In this document: positions 5,641-12,625 of the stretch, in pieces
Position numbering within the stretch: position 1 is the stretch's first letter
How the letters are laid out: each line of letters starts with the position of its first letter
Source of the DNA: an uncultured Rothia sp.
GTDB taxonomy: Bacteria; Actinomycetota; Actinomycetes; Actinomycetales; Micrococcaceae
NCBI RefSeq assembly: GCF_937976295.1
Contig: NZ_CALJRY010000040.1
Location: 1 to 12,625, forward strand
Length of the DNA stretch: 12,625 bases
Reading direction: 5' to 3'
Position numbers and translations under genes: made by a program
The notes under the pieces: model-generated
Seen by the model: only the letters and a program-made list of their open reading frames with translations
Database searches by the model: none
Told to the model about the DNA's origin: nothing

Positions 5641-8412
5641 ATGAGCAAACGCCCCGAAACGCACACCTTCCCCGAAGGGGTCATCACCGAGCCGCTCCCC
5701 GGCGAAGTTATTTACCCGCTCACCAGGCAGCAAAAAACCTGGAGCGACATCATGCACTTCAACCGCAACCTCGCCAACATCCTGGCGGTCGGTGGAACCC
5801 TCGAACAGATTTACCGCCGCTGGCAGTACTTCGATATTGTCACCACCCCATACGGCTCCCAGCTCGGCAAAAACACGCCCGGAACCGTCACCCAGGACCG
5901 CGTCAAAGCTTATATTGAGACAGGTTGGTTCTCGGGTGCTGCCTCCATGCGACTTGCCGAACTCTACGGCGGGGCGCGCCTCGAACACAACGAGGAATAC
6001 TACACCGCCCTCATCAACTGCGACCGTGAGCTGATCTTTCCGCTGCTGCGTGAAGATAAGCAACTGCGTGAAGAGCTCATCTGGGGTATGCTCGCCGTCG
6101 AAGGTAACCGGGACGTATCCCTCACCCAGCGCGACTCCTACAAGCCCGGGCAGAAGGCCAACAACCCCGGCTGGTCCTGCGCCCTCATCGAAGCCACCGA
6201 AACCGGGCTGATTAGCCGTGACCGCCTCATTGACGCGCTCCTGAGCTCCCTCATGAGCGACTTTCCGGCGTACCGGGTTGGCTGGTTCTCACGCCTGGTC
6301 ACCGGTCTCAAACTCACCGCCGGAGAAATCGCGGCACGTCAGAGCGAATTTCTGACGCTTTTCTCCTCACCCATCGGCCCGAGCGTAACCCTTGGCGTGC
6401 AGCATATTCACCGCCTCTGGACCAAAAACCCGCAGGCGCTGGATGCCACCGCCTTCGCCTACGCGGCACCCGCCGTATGCGCCGGAACCAAAGCAAACGC
6501 ACTTAAAGCCCTGACCATGCTCCAGGCGCTGTACCGGGCGGGCACCCTCGACACTGCCGCCTGCGAAGACGCGGTGGTCATGGCGCTCAGCCACACCCAC
6601 TCGCAGGTTCAAGCCGCCGCCCTCACGCACCTCGAAGAATGGGTTCAGGCGGGCGCCGCAGACGATGCGAGAGCCGAGACTATCGTGTTCGCCGAGCGTG
6701 CCCGTGAACTCTACCGCGACTACCGTTCCCAGCTGGATCCGCTTGTTGTGGCGCAGATTCAGGAAGATGGCTCGCCGCTGCTCGAAGATGGATACAGCCC
6801 GGAGAATAGCCGGGGGAGCGGTGAGGAAGACGCCGCCCTCACTGAAACTGCTGACATTGAGGCCGCCGCCGCGGAGGCGCTCGCCGCCTCCCGCGCCGTA
6901 ATCCACCGGTACTGGGACACCCCCGTGCGCCCCGTTACCGCATCCGACGTGCAAGAACGCGCCCGTGCGCTCCTGCACCACCAGGTCGCGCCCTGTGCCA
7001 CCCCCGACACGCTCAACGAAGCAGACCAGCCCGAAACGCACGCCGGATGCGAACTGGAGCTGGAGCTGCTCACCGCCTACCTGCTCAGTGCCGACGGCAT
7101 CGCGCAGAGCCCGAACCTGCTCGAACAGCTTGTTCCCCTCTGCCTGAAAAAGCTGAACCACTGGGGTCTGGAATGGTTCGACATGCGCGCGCATTTGACG
7201 GTTCTAGCCGCCGCCGGGAAGCTGCGTGAGCGCGAGCAGGCATCGGAGATGACCCAGAGGGAAGACCCCGGTACGGTGCCGAACCTGCACCACATGTACT
7301 CCCGCCACGCCGCGTTCTTCAGCACCGGATTCAAGGAGACCCTCGGCGCGCTGAAGAGCAGGCAGAGCTACACGCCGCTTGCCACCCCTGAACTGTTTGG
7401 CGGGTGGGTGCATCCGGATACCCTGGTGCGCCGGTACGCCAAGAACCTGGCTGATGGAGCCCCCATCCTGCGCCCGGATTTCACGGCGGCGCTACTGCGT
7501 GTGCGTGTGCCTGAGGTGCTGCCTCCGTACGCTACCGATAAGCAGCGGCAGGAGGCGCAGAGCCGCCGCGCTGAGGCGCTGACCCTGCTTGAAAGCCTCG
7601 AAGAGCAATACGTGAAGAACGCTGGGCAGGACGCTCCGCGCTCTGCTCCTACCCAGATTCGTGTGCTCCGCTCCGCACTCGACGGCACCCTCGCCACCGG
7701 GCGCGTCAACCCCTACCTGGAATCCATCACGGTAACCCAGAGGGAAAAAAGCTGGGGCCTTCAGCTGAACGGGGTGAAGGACGGCGCTTCCACCCCCGAG
7801 CTGAACGCTTTCCGTGGCCTCGCCACCGCCCACCACGACGAAGAAGGACAGTACGCCCTGCTCTACCCCTCGCGGGCAGAACCGCTGGCTTTCTACTGCG
7901 CTAGTAGCAACTGGTACATCTTGGACCACAGCGCCTTCGACCGCGGGCTCTACCTGGCTTTGGCGGCGCACCCCGGCGTGTGGGGTCCCGCCTGTGCTTT
8001 CGTGTTCGCCGCGGGTTTCTCGGAGCAGCGCGTCGAGATTCGTTCCCTCGCCGTGGAAATCATGCACCGCGCGCTGGACGATCAGCTCAGCCTTGAGGAC
8101 GCCACGGTAGGCTTCGTGGACTTTGTGCCGCTGGCGATGCTGAACCGTTGGGCGCTCGCCCTCACCGACTTCGCCCAGCTGGATGCGCGGGCGGCGGTGC
8201 GCTTCTTCGCGCGCCTCATACCGCACCTGGATACCGGGGCGAACTCGCTCGGTAAACTGCTGGGCGCCTTCAGCCAGGCGTTGGCGACTCTCGACCCTGC
8301 CACCCGTGCACAGCTCGTGGATGAGCCGTTGCGTGCCTGGTTGGGTTCGCTGACCGGTTCTTCGCAGAAGGCGCGGTACGCCCGGAATATCCTCAAGCAG
8401 GTGCAGGGCTAA
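5641..8412 (+). CDS. Large helical-repeat protein, DUF6493-like (copy 1)
   Basis: A 923-aa soluble protein with no signal peptide, membrane segment or catalytic motif that I can see. It is rich in Leu, Ala, Arg and Glu in amphipathic runs, as in HEAT/ARM-like helical solenoids, which usually act as scaffolds. Residues 193-260 align without gaps to 242-309 of the next protein (20 of 68 identical), and its C-terminal part (about 785-890) matches the next protein's (about 808-920). The motif around LATPELFGGWVHPDTLVRR (580-598) fits what I recall of DUF6493-type proteins (with DUF7824/DUF7825 parts), so this seems the most canonical copy. An acidic, Ala-rich linker (375-416) splits N- and C-terminal halves. 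ATG 5641 follows CGAAAG (5629-5634), which pairs with the far 3' end of 16S rRNA. It is 69 bp from the SWIM gene and probably in its operon. Function unknown. Confidence 0.9.
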   Translation: MSKRPETHTFPEGVITEPLPGEVIYPLTRQQKTWSDIMHFNRNLANILAVGGTLEQIYRRWQYFDIVTTPYGSQLGKNTPGTVTQDRVKAYIETGWFSGAASMRLAELYGGARLEHNEEYYTALINCDRELIFPLLREDKQLREELIWGMLAVEGNRDVSLTQRDSYKPGQKANNPGWSCALIEATETGLISRDRLIDALLSSLMSDFPAYRVGWFSRLVTGLKLTAGEIAARQSEFLTLFSSPIGPSVTLGVQHIHRLWTKNPQALDATAFAYAAPAVCAGTKANALKALTMLQALYRAGTLDTAACEDAVVMALSHTHSQVQAAALTHLEEWVQAGAADDARAETIVFAERARELYRDYRSQLDPLVVAQIQEDGSPLLEDGYSPENSRGSGEEDAALTETADIEAAAAEALAASRAVIHRYWDTPVRPVTASDVQERARALLHHQVAPCATPDTLNEADQPETHAGCELELELLTAYLLSADGIAQSPNLLEQLVPLCLKKLNHWGLEWFDMRAHLTVLAAAGKLREREQASEMTQREDPGTVPNLHHMYSRHAAFFSTGFKETLGALKSRQSYTPLATPELFGGWVHPDTLVRRYAKNLADGAPILRPDFTAALLRVRVPEVLPPYATDKQRQEAQSRRAEALTLLESLEEQYVKNAGQDAPRSAPTQIRVLRSALDGTLATGRVNPYLESITVTQREKSWGLQLNGVKDGASTPELNAFRGLATAHHDEEGQYALLYPSRAEPLAFYCASSNWYILDHSAFDRGLYLALAAHPGVWGPACAFVFAAGFSEQRVEIRSLAVEIMHRALDDQLSLEDATVGFVDFVPLAMLNRWALALTDFAQLDARAAVRFFARLIPHLDTGANSLGKLLGAFSQALATLDPATRAQLVDEPLRAWLGSLTGSSQKARYARNILKQVQG

Positions 8413-8462
8413 CCGCTCAACCTGTGCCCGTTCAACGCTGCCGTTCAACACTTCCGTTCGAC
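8413..8462. repeat. Four short direct repeats, CCGyTCrAC
   Basis: The 9-mer occurs at 8413-8421, 8428-8436, 8441-8449 and 8454-8462, with steps of 15, 13 and 13 bp. The middle two copies are identical (CCGTTCAAC); the outer two each differ by one base. They fill the first half of the 91-bp gap between two large paralogues. They may be slippage products, or binding sites for a regulator of the downstream genes; there is no clear promoter beside them. Confidence 0.55.
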
Positions 8463-8503
8463 TCTTTACGACCATTCACCATCAACTCCGAAAGCAGGTA
8501 CCG

Positions 8504-11401
8504 ATGACTGATACCGCCCAGCCGCATAACCCTAACGAGCACAGCGCAGGTGAGCGCACCCTCGAAGAGCGCCGTGCCGCCCTCAAAGCCCTCATGGCGG
8601 CAGAATCAACTGACGTGCAGGAATACCACGCCGTTATCAGCGGCGCTACCGAGGAGGAGCGTGCCTCCCTCGCCCGAACCCTCACCCCCAAGAGCGTGAT
8701 CGGTAGCGACCACATTAACCGCACCCCGCTCGCCGCCTACGTTGCCGGGGCGCTCGTGCACACCCCCGACGGCGACCCCTGGGAATACCATCGCTCCGCC
8801 GGTCGCACCATGCGTACCCTGCTCTGGGAGGGGAAACCCGACCAGCAGCTGATTGACGCGTTCCTGCTCGGCGCCACCGAACGCCCCGACGAGTGGATTC
8901 TGCGTTTTATTGAGGGTCTCCCGAACTCTTGGGCGCGTTCGAAGAAGATTTGGGAAACCTGCTACATGCTGCTTCGCGCCCGAAACCTGAGCTGCGATGC
9001 CCCCGAATACCTGATCCTTTTCCTGCACGAAGCCCTGCCCTGGGTGAAGAAGGGCAACACCAGTAATCACGCCCAGCTCAAAACCTTCTTCACCCGTGAC
9101 ATGACCCTGCTCGACCAGGAATTCTGGGCGGTCTTCCGCACCGAAGGGGTGCTCTTCAAGGGGTACGGCAACTACATGGGCGAAAGCGCGGAACTCTGCC
9201 GCCTCATGGGCGAATACTTCGACATTCGCGACGAGATTCTGAACGCCCTGCTACGCGGCCTGACCAGCGATTTCAGTGCCTTCAACTCGGCAGTGTTCCA
9301 CTCCGTCTACACTGACCTGCAGCCCACCGACGCAGAAAACCGGGCACGCTTCGGGCAGCTCATGGCTGTCCTCACCGCAGAGCCCAGCGCATCGGTCGGA
9401 TTCGCCCAGACCATGCTGCAGAACCTCCTCAAAGCCTGCGCACCCGCCGCCCTGCAGAAGAACGAAAACGCAGAGCTGGCACCGCTAGGACAGGTCGAGC
9501 TGGAACAGCTCATCGACGCGCTCGGCGCGAACCTCTACCGCACCGAAAAGAAGATTCAGCGCGGCGCCCTGCGCCTGCTCAAGCTCATCGCCACCCAATA
9601 CGCCGGCGTGAGCAAAGCCAAGCGCAAGAAAGCGCAAACCGCCGAGCAGCTGGCGCTCGCCAACTATGTTGCTGACCGCGTCCTCGAAGCCTACGAGGTG
9701 CTACCCCTGGAACTGCGCGGCGCCGCGGAAGCCTGCCTACCCGAAGACCGCCTACCCCAGGCGGAAGAAGCGGAGGTGGCAGGCGCCTCCGTAGAGGTAC
9801 CGCCGGTGCTGTTGCCCGGCGTTGAGCACCGAGAACCCGTCGCATCCATCGCAAATTTGGAAGAGTTCTGCACCCTCATTACGGAAGAGTCGAACACCAC
9901 CTCGGGTCGAATTACCGGAGACGAATCTCCCCGCACTAGGGGAGAGAACCTGGCGCGCCTCTACCACTTTGCCGCGACCGACAAGCTGGCACCGGCGGAA
10001 CAGCAGCAGCTTCGTACCCTGCGCAAAATTGCTGACCATTACAGCTACAACAACGTCGCTTACATGCCTGTTCTCCGAGCGGTATTGGAAGCTAACGCCG
10101 AGGCCGCGGGATACAAGTCTGAGGAAATTTCCGAAATGGCTTCGATCATGCAGCGTTTTGAACGTAGCCAGCTGATATGGCGGCGCTCCAGCGACCATAG
10201 CAAGCTCATTTCTACAGAAGAGATGGTGCGCCTGGTCGTCCAGAATAAGCACCACCTCTGGGACCCTGGCTACACGTCGCTAGAAGGCTACCGTGACCTC
10301 TACAAGATCTTCCGCGAGCAGATGCGTGCCGTCGCCGCCGGGGGAGAGTACCACACAGAAGGTCGCACGGTGCGCCTGCTGAGCGCACCACTACCTGCCC
10401 GTCAGCTTACCTACAGCGACTGGACTTATCGCACTGTTTCTGCCCTGGATATCCCCTGGAGCGTCTACTATTCCGGCCTTAATGACAGCAAGGTTGAGGA
10501 ATACCGTAAAGCTAGCCAAGCGGGAGAACCCACCGGAAAATTTGTTGCCGCCGACTTTGTTCGTCATGAACCGATGTGGCAGGTCGAGAGCGATATCACG
10601 GATACCGTGGATGAGGCGCGCGAGGCGCTGAGCCACGCAACCGCTAGCATGAGCCCCGAGGAGACCATCGCCTACGAGGTACTGAACACCGCGTTCATTC
10701 CCTTCACCTTTTTGCCGAATGCTTCTGAATCGTACGGCTGGCAGGGCGACTTCATGACGGCGCTTACCGAATGGGCGTCCTGGCTGCTTCAGAACAACCC
10801 GGACCTGCTCTCTGCATACTTCCTGTTTGCCGCTTCGGAGTGCGTTGAGGAGAAGACCGTCACCCCCGTCCCCGTGCTGATGCGCGCGCTCAGGGAGTCC
10901 ACCGTGCAGGTGGGCGCCCCGACCTGCACCCTGCTCGGCTACGTGGCGAGCGCGAAGAACCCCGAGTACCGTCTGGCGGCGGCAGAAGCCATTGCGGCAC
11001 TCTTTGAGGCGGGCCTGCTGGATGCATCCACCTTCGCAGAGACCCTGAAGTGGGCGTTGGAGGACGGGATGGCCCTTCCGAACCGCCTGGTGGCGACCCT
11101 GCGTGAGGTGTCGGCTATTAGCCCGCTGGCGGGTTGGCGTGTGCTGCAGGTTCTGCGCCTGCTACTACCGATGGTTGGTGGGCTGACGAAGGGCGGCGAC
11201 TATGTGCGCCTGGCGGTTGAGCTTGCCGAGCTGTATGGCACGCCGGTTGAGGTTCCCGCCGAGCTGGAGCCGAAGATGAAGGGATCCACGGTGCTGGCGA
11301 AGGCACTGCGTGCCCTAGCCGCCGTGCCTGCCCGCGAGACCGAGGAGGCGCTTGCTGCCCGCGAAGCCGCGCTTGCGCTACTGGGTGAGAGCGGTGCCTA
11401 A
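8504..11401 (+). CDS. Large helical-repeat protein, DUF6493-like (copy 2)
   Basis: A 965-aa paralogue of its neighbours on both sides, soluble and without a recognisable active site. Residues 190-420 form the block shared with copy 3: EFWAVFRTEG (206-215), the ALLRGLTSDF region (248-257), YRTEKKIQRGALRLLKL (345-361) and EVLPLEL (398-404). Residues 808-920 match the C-terminus of copy 1. The Gly-Gly-Trp motif of copy 1 is replaced near 623-640 (RLLSAPLPARQLTYSDW), so this copy has diverged in the middle. Residues 415-446 form an acidic, Pro-rich linker. ATG 8504 follows GAAAGCAGGT (8490-8499). Third positions between about 9830 and 10640 look more A/T-rich than in the rest of the gene, a possible mosaic. 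The stop codon lies inside the start of the next gene, so the two are translationally coupled. Function unknown; scaffold or substrate-binding roles are plausible. Confidence 0.9.
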   Translation: MTDTAQPHNPNEHSAGERTLEERRAALKALMAAESTDVQEYHAVISGATEEERASLARTLTPKSVIGSDHINRTPLAAYVAGALVHTPDGDPWEYHRSAGRTMRTLLWEGKPDQQLIDAFLLGATERPDEWILRFIEGLPNSWARSKKIWETCYMLLRARNLSCDAPEYLILFLHEALPWVKKGNTSNHAQLKTFFTRDMTLLDQEFWAVFRTEGVLFKGYGNYMGESAELCRLMGEYFDIRDEILNALLRGLTSDFSAFNSAVFHSVYTDLQPTDAENRARFGQLMAVLTAEPSASVGFAQTMLQNLLKACAPAALQKNENAELAPLGQVELEQLIDALGANLYRTEKKIQRGALRLLKLIATQYAGVSKAKRKKAQTAEQLALANYVADRVLEAYEVLPLELRGAAEACLPEDRLPQAEEAEVAGASVEVPPVLLPGVEHREPVASIANLEEFCTLITEESNTTSGRITGDESPRTRGENLARLYHFAATDKLAPAEQQQLRTLRKIADHYSYNNVAYMPVLRAVLEANAEAAGYKSEEISEMASIMQRFERSQLIWRRSSDHSKLISTEEMVRLVVQNKHHLWDPGYTSLEGYRDLYKIFREQMRAVAAGGEYHTEGRTVRLLSAPLPARQLTYSDWTYRTVSALDIPWSVYYSGLNDSKVEEYRKASQAGEPTGKFVAADFVRHEPMWQVESDITDTVDEAREALSHATASMSPEETIAYEVLNTAFIPFTFLPNASESYGWQGDFMTALTEWASWLLQNNPDLLSAYFLFAASECVEEKTVTPVPVLMRALRESTVQVGAPTCTLLGYVASAKNPEYRLAAAEAIAALFEAGLLDASTFAETLKWALEDGMALPNRLVATLREVSAISPLAGWRVLQVLRLLLPMVGGLTKGGDYVRLAVELAELYGTPVEVPAELEPKMKGSTVLAKALRALAAVPARETEEALAAREAALALLGESGA

Positions 11402-11417
11402 TACTGTGCCTAATACG
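11394..11417. repeat. 12-bp tandem duplication over a stop/start junction
   Basis: GTGCCTAATACT (11394-11405) is followed directly by GTGCCTAATACG (11406-11417), 11 of 12 bases identical, and then another GTG. Each unit carries GTGCCTAA; the first holds the TAA stop of copy 2. The duplication gives copy 3 a repeated VPNT at its N-terminus and more than one possible start. Confidence 0.75.
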
Positions 11418-12625
11418 GTGTCTGAAAGTGTGCATCCCGCGGCGCCTGCGTGGAGTGCCGAATACCTGCAGAATTTCCTGTGGCGTGTAGTTCCGGGACG
11501 TTCCATGCGCTCTATGGACGATGAGGTGATTGCCGAGTTTTTCAGGGAGCATCCGGAACACTGGGAAAAAGTCTGGGCGCTGTTTACCGTGGAGGGCGCC
11601 TTGCCCTCGAATGGTCTCGCGGTCTGGCTTATTTATGATGCGCAGCTGACTATTTGCGGTCATGATTTGCTGGTGTATTTGGCGGAGCATTTTCCGCAGT
11701 ATCGCGCCCGGATTGAGGAGGAGTGCGTTCAGGCGTTGCTGCGTGATTATGCGCCGCAGAACGCCCGCGTTTTCTCGCGTGCCTTTGAGGCTCTGACGGC
11801 GGTTCCGAAGGGGTTGCGCGGTGCTGAACGTAAGCAGGCTTTGTCGGCTCAGGCGCAATCCTATGCTCGGCACGGTGCGCTGATTCCGGCGTTGTTGGCT
11901 TCGCCGGTGGCAACCACGGCTGCTGTGGGCGCGCAGATGTTGCAGAGTGTTCTGCAGGTTTGCGCGCCCTCTGGCGGTTCTGTTCCTGCCGGTCAGGTGC
12001 CGTTGACTGCTGGTGGGCTTCAAACCTTGGTGGCGGAGGCACTACCAGCCGCCGCGCAGTTGCTGTTCCGGCGTGAGAAGAAGCTGATGACCGCCGGTTT
12101 GAAGGTGCTTGAGTTGTGTGTTCGTGCGGTTCCGGGGTGTGCTGCTGAGGTCTCTGGCTATGCGCAGGATGCTGTGGAGGTTCTTCCTCTGGAACTCAAG
12201 GACCGCGCCCGGAAGCTGTGCCTCGGCACTGCGCCAGCACAGCCTAGTTCGACTCAGCCCGCCTCCACCCAGCCTGCATCAGATCAGCAGCCCCGTAGCG
12301 TGCAGATCCCGGATGTCCCTGCCCTTGGGTTCTCGGCCTCTGAGCTGAATGCTGCCCTCAACGCGGCGCCGCAGGCTGGGCGCGCCTCCGAAGCTACCCG
12401 GGATGCTATTCGCAACGACCGGGACTGCGAAGAGTTACTGTTCGCCCTCTACCACCTCAACGAGAGGGAGCAGTCTGTCCGCCGCATCCCGGCGCTGCTG
12501 AGCTACCTGCACCGGGCGCATCAGGAGGGGCGAATCATTGAATTCAGTCCCGCTTTTCAGAAGCATCTGCGTCGTTACCTGAGCCGTACCTGGCATGACG
12601 TTTGCGACCAATTGCGCTACCTCGC
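11394..12625 (+). CDS. Large helical-repeat protein, DUF6493-like (copy 3), cut by window end
   Basis: An open frame of 410 codons running off the right edge; no stop in the window. It shares the copy 2 blocks in the same order: WALFTVEGAL (61-70) with EFWAVFRTEG, FRREKKLMTAGLKVLEL (225-241) with YRTEKKIQRGALRLLKL, and EVLPLEL (262-268) with EVLPLEL. A Thr/Gln/Pro linker with TQPAS repeats (280-299) separates the first helical block from the second (313 onward, with ELLFALYHLN matching ENLARLYHFA of copy 2). The start is uncertain: GTG codons at 11394, 11406, 11418 and 11430 are in frame. I give GTG 11394 because GGGTGAG (11383-11389) precedes it and the 8-nt overlap with the previous stop suits coupling. 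If the length is like its relatives, about half the protein is missing. T-ending codons are commoner here than in the upstream genes. Function unknown. Confidence 0.85.
   Translation, partial: MPNTVPNTVSESVHPAAPAWSAEYLQNFLWRVVPGRSMRSMDDEVIAEFFREHPEHWEKVWALFTVEGALPSNGLAVWLIYDAQLTICGHDLLVYLAEHFPQYRARIEEECVQALLRDYAPQNARVFSRAFEALTAVPKGLRGAERKQALSAQAQSYARHGALIPALLASPVATTAAVGAQMLQSVLQVCAPSGGSVPAGQVPLTAGGLQTLVAEALPAAAQLLFRREKKLMTAGLKVLELCVRAVPGCAAEVSGYAQDAVEVLPLELKDRARKLCLGTAPAQPSSTQPASTQPASDQQPRSVQIPDVPALGFSASELNAALNAAPQAGRASEATRDAIRNDRDCEELLFALYHLNEREQSVRRIPALLSYLHRAHQEGRIIEFSPAFQKHLRRYLSRTWHDVCDQLRYL

Noticed and set aside
6367..7194. 275-codon open frame on the minus strand
   Set aside because: Same reason: Gly/Arg/Val-rich antisense of the 923-aa gene.
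8413..8462. CRISPR-like array
   Set aside because: Repeat units of 9 bp with 4-6 bp between them are far too short for CRISPR repeats and spacers; no cas gene is present.
7492..8475. 327-codon open frame on the minus strand
   Set aside because: Antisense shadow of the 923-aa gene, whose frame shows paralogue similarity to its end. No ribosome binding site or family resemblance.
11118..12023. 301-codon open frame on the minus strand
   Set aside because: It lies over the end of copy 2 and the start of copy 3, both supported by blocks shared with their paralogues. Its translation is Arg/Pro/His/Gln-rich, as expected for the antisense of GC-rich coding DNA.

Overview
The window comes from a high-GC Gram-positive bacterium, most likely an actinomycete of the Micrococcaceae (Rothia is my best guess). 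The grounds are the G+C-rich coding sequence, Shine-Dalgarno sites matching the actinobacterial 16S 3' end (GAAAGG/AAGGAG), a tpiA-secG neighbourhood typical of Actinobacteria, and a SWIM-protein family that I know mainly from this group. No marker gene fixes the genus. All convincing genes are on the + strand.

Layout. (1) Positions 1-410 hold a hairpin terminator of a gene outside the window and then a long stretch without a gene, with one candidate promoter. (2) Positions 411-1869 carry two adjacent genes for related proteins; the second has an N-terminal membrane anchor and looks like the actinobacterial DUF6318 group. They end at a hairpin terminator. (3) Positions 2034-2973 hold tpiA (triosephosphate isomerase) with its own promoter and terminator. 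(4) Positions 3142-3606 encode a small membrane-anchored protein of unknown function, apparently read from a leaderless transcript. (5) Positions 3714-3971 encode SecG with a good sigma-70-type promoter, closed by a strong hairpin and U-tract terminator.

(6) From 4162 to the end runs the most interesting part: a SWIM zinc-finger protein (469 aa) followed by three very large proteins (923 aa, 965 aa, and more than 410 aa cut by the window edge). The three share sequence blocks with each other and are predicted to be all-helical, repeat-rich proteins of the DUF6493-like type. The last two overlap at stop and start. I see no catalytic motif in any of the large proteins. From memory of related loci (for example the E. 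coli yeh cluster and actinobacterial loci), SWIM proteins of this kind sit with MoxR-type AAA+ ATPases and VWA proteins. Those partners would lie beyond the right edge and are not visible here.

How the parts work together: tpiA is glycolytic and secG is part of the protein-export channel; they are neighbours by ancestry, not by pathway. The SWIM protein plus three tandem paralogues is best read as one multi-protein module of unknown function, in which large helical scaffold proteins have been duplicated and allowed to diverge.
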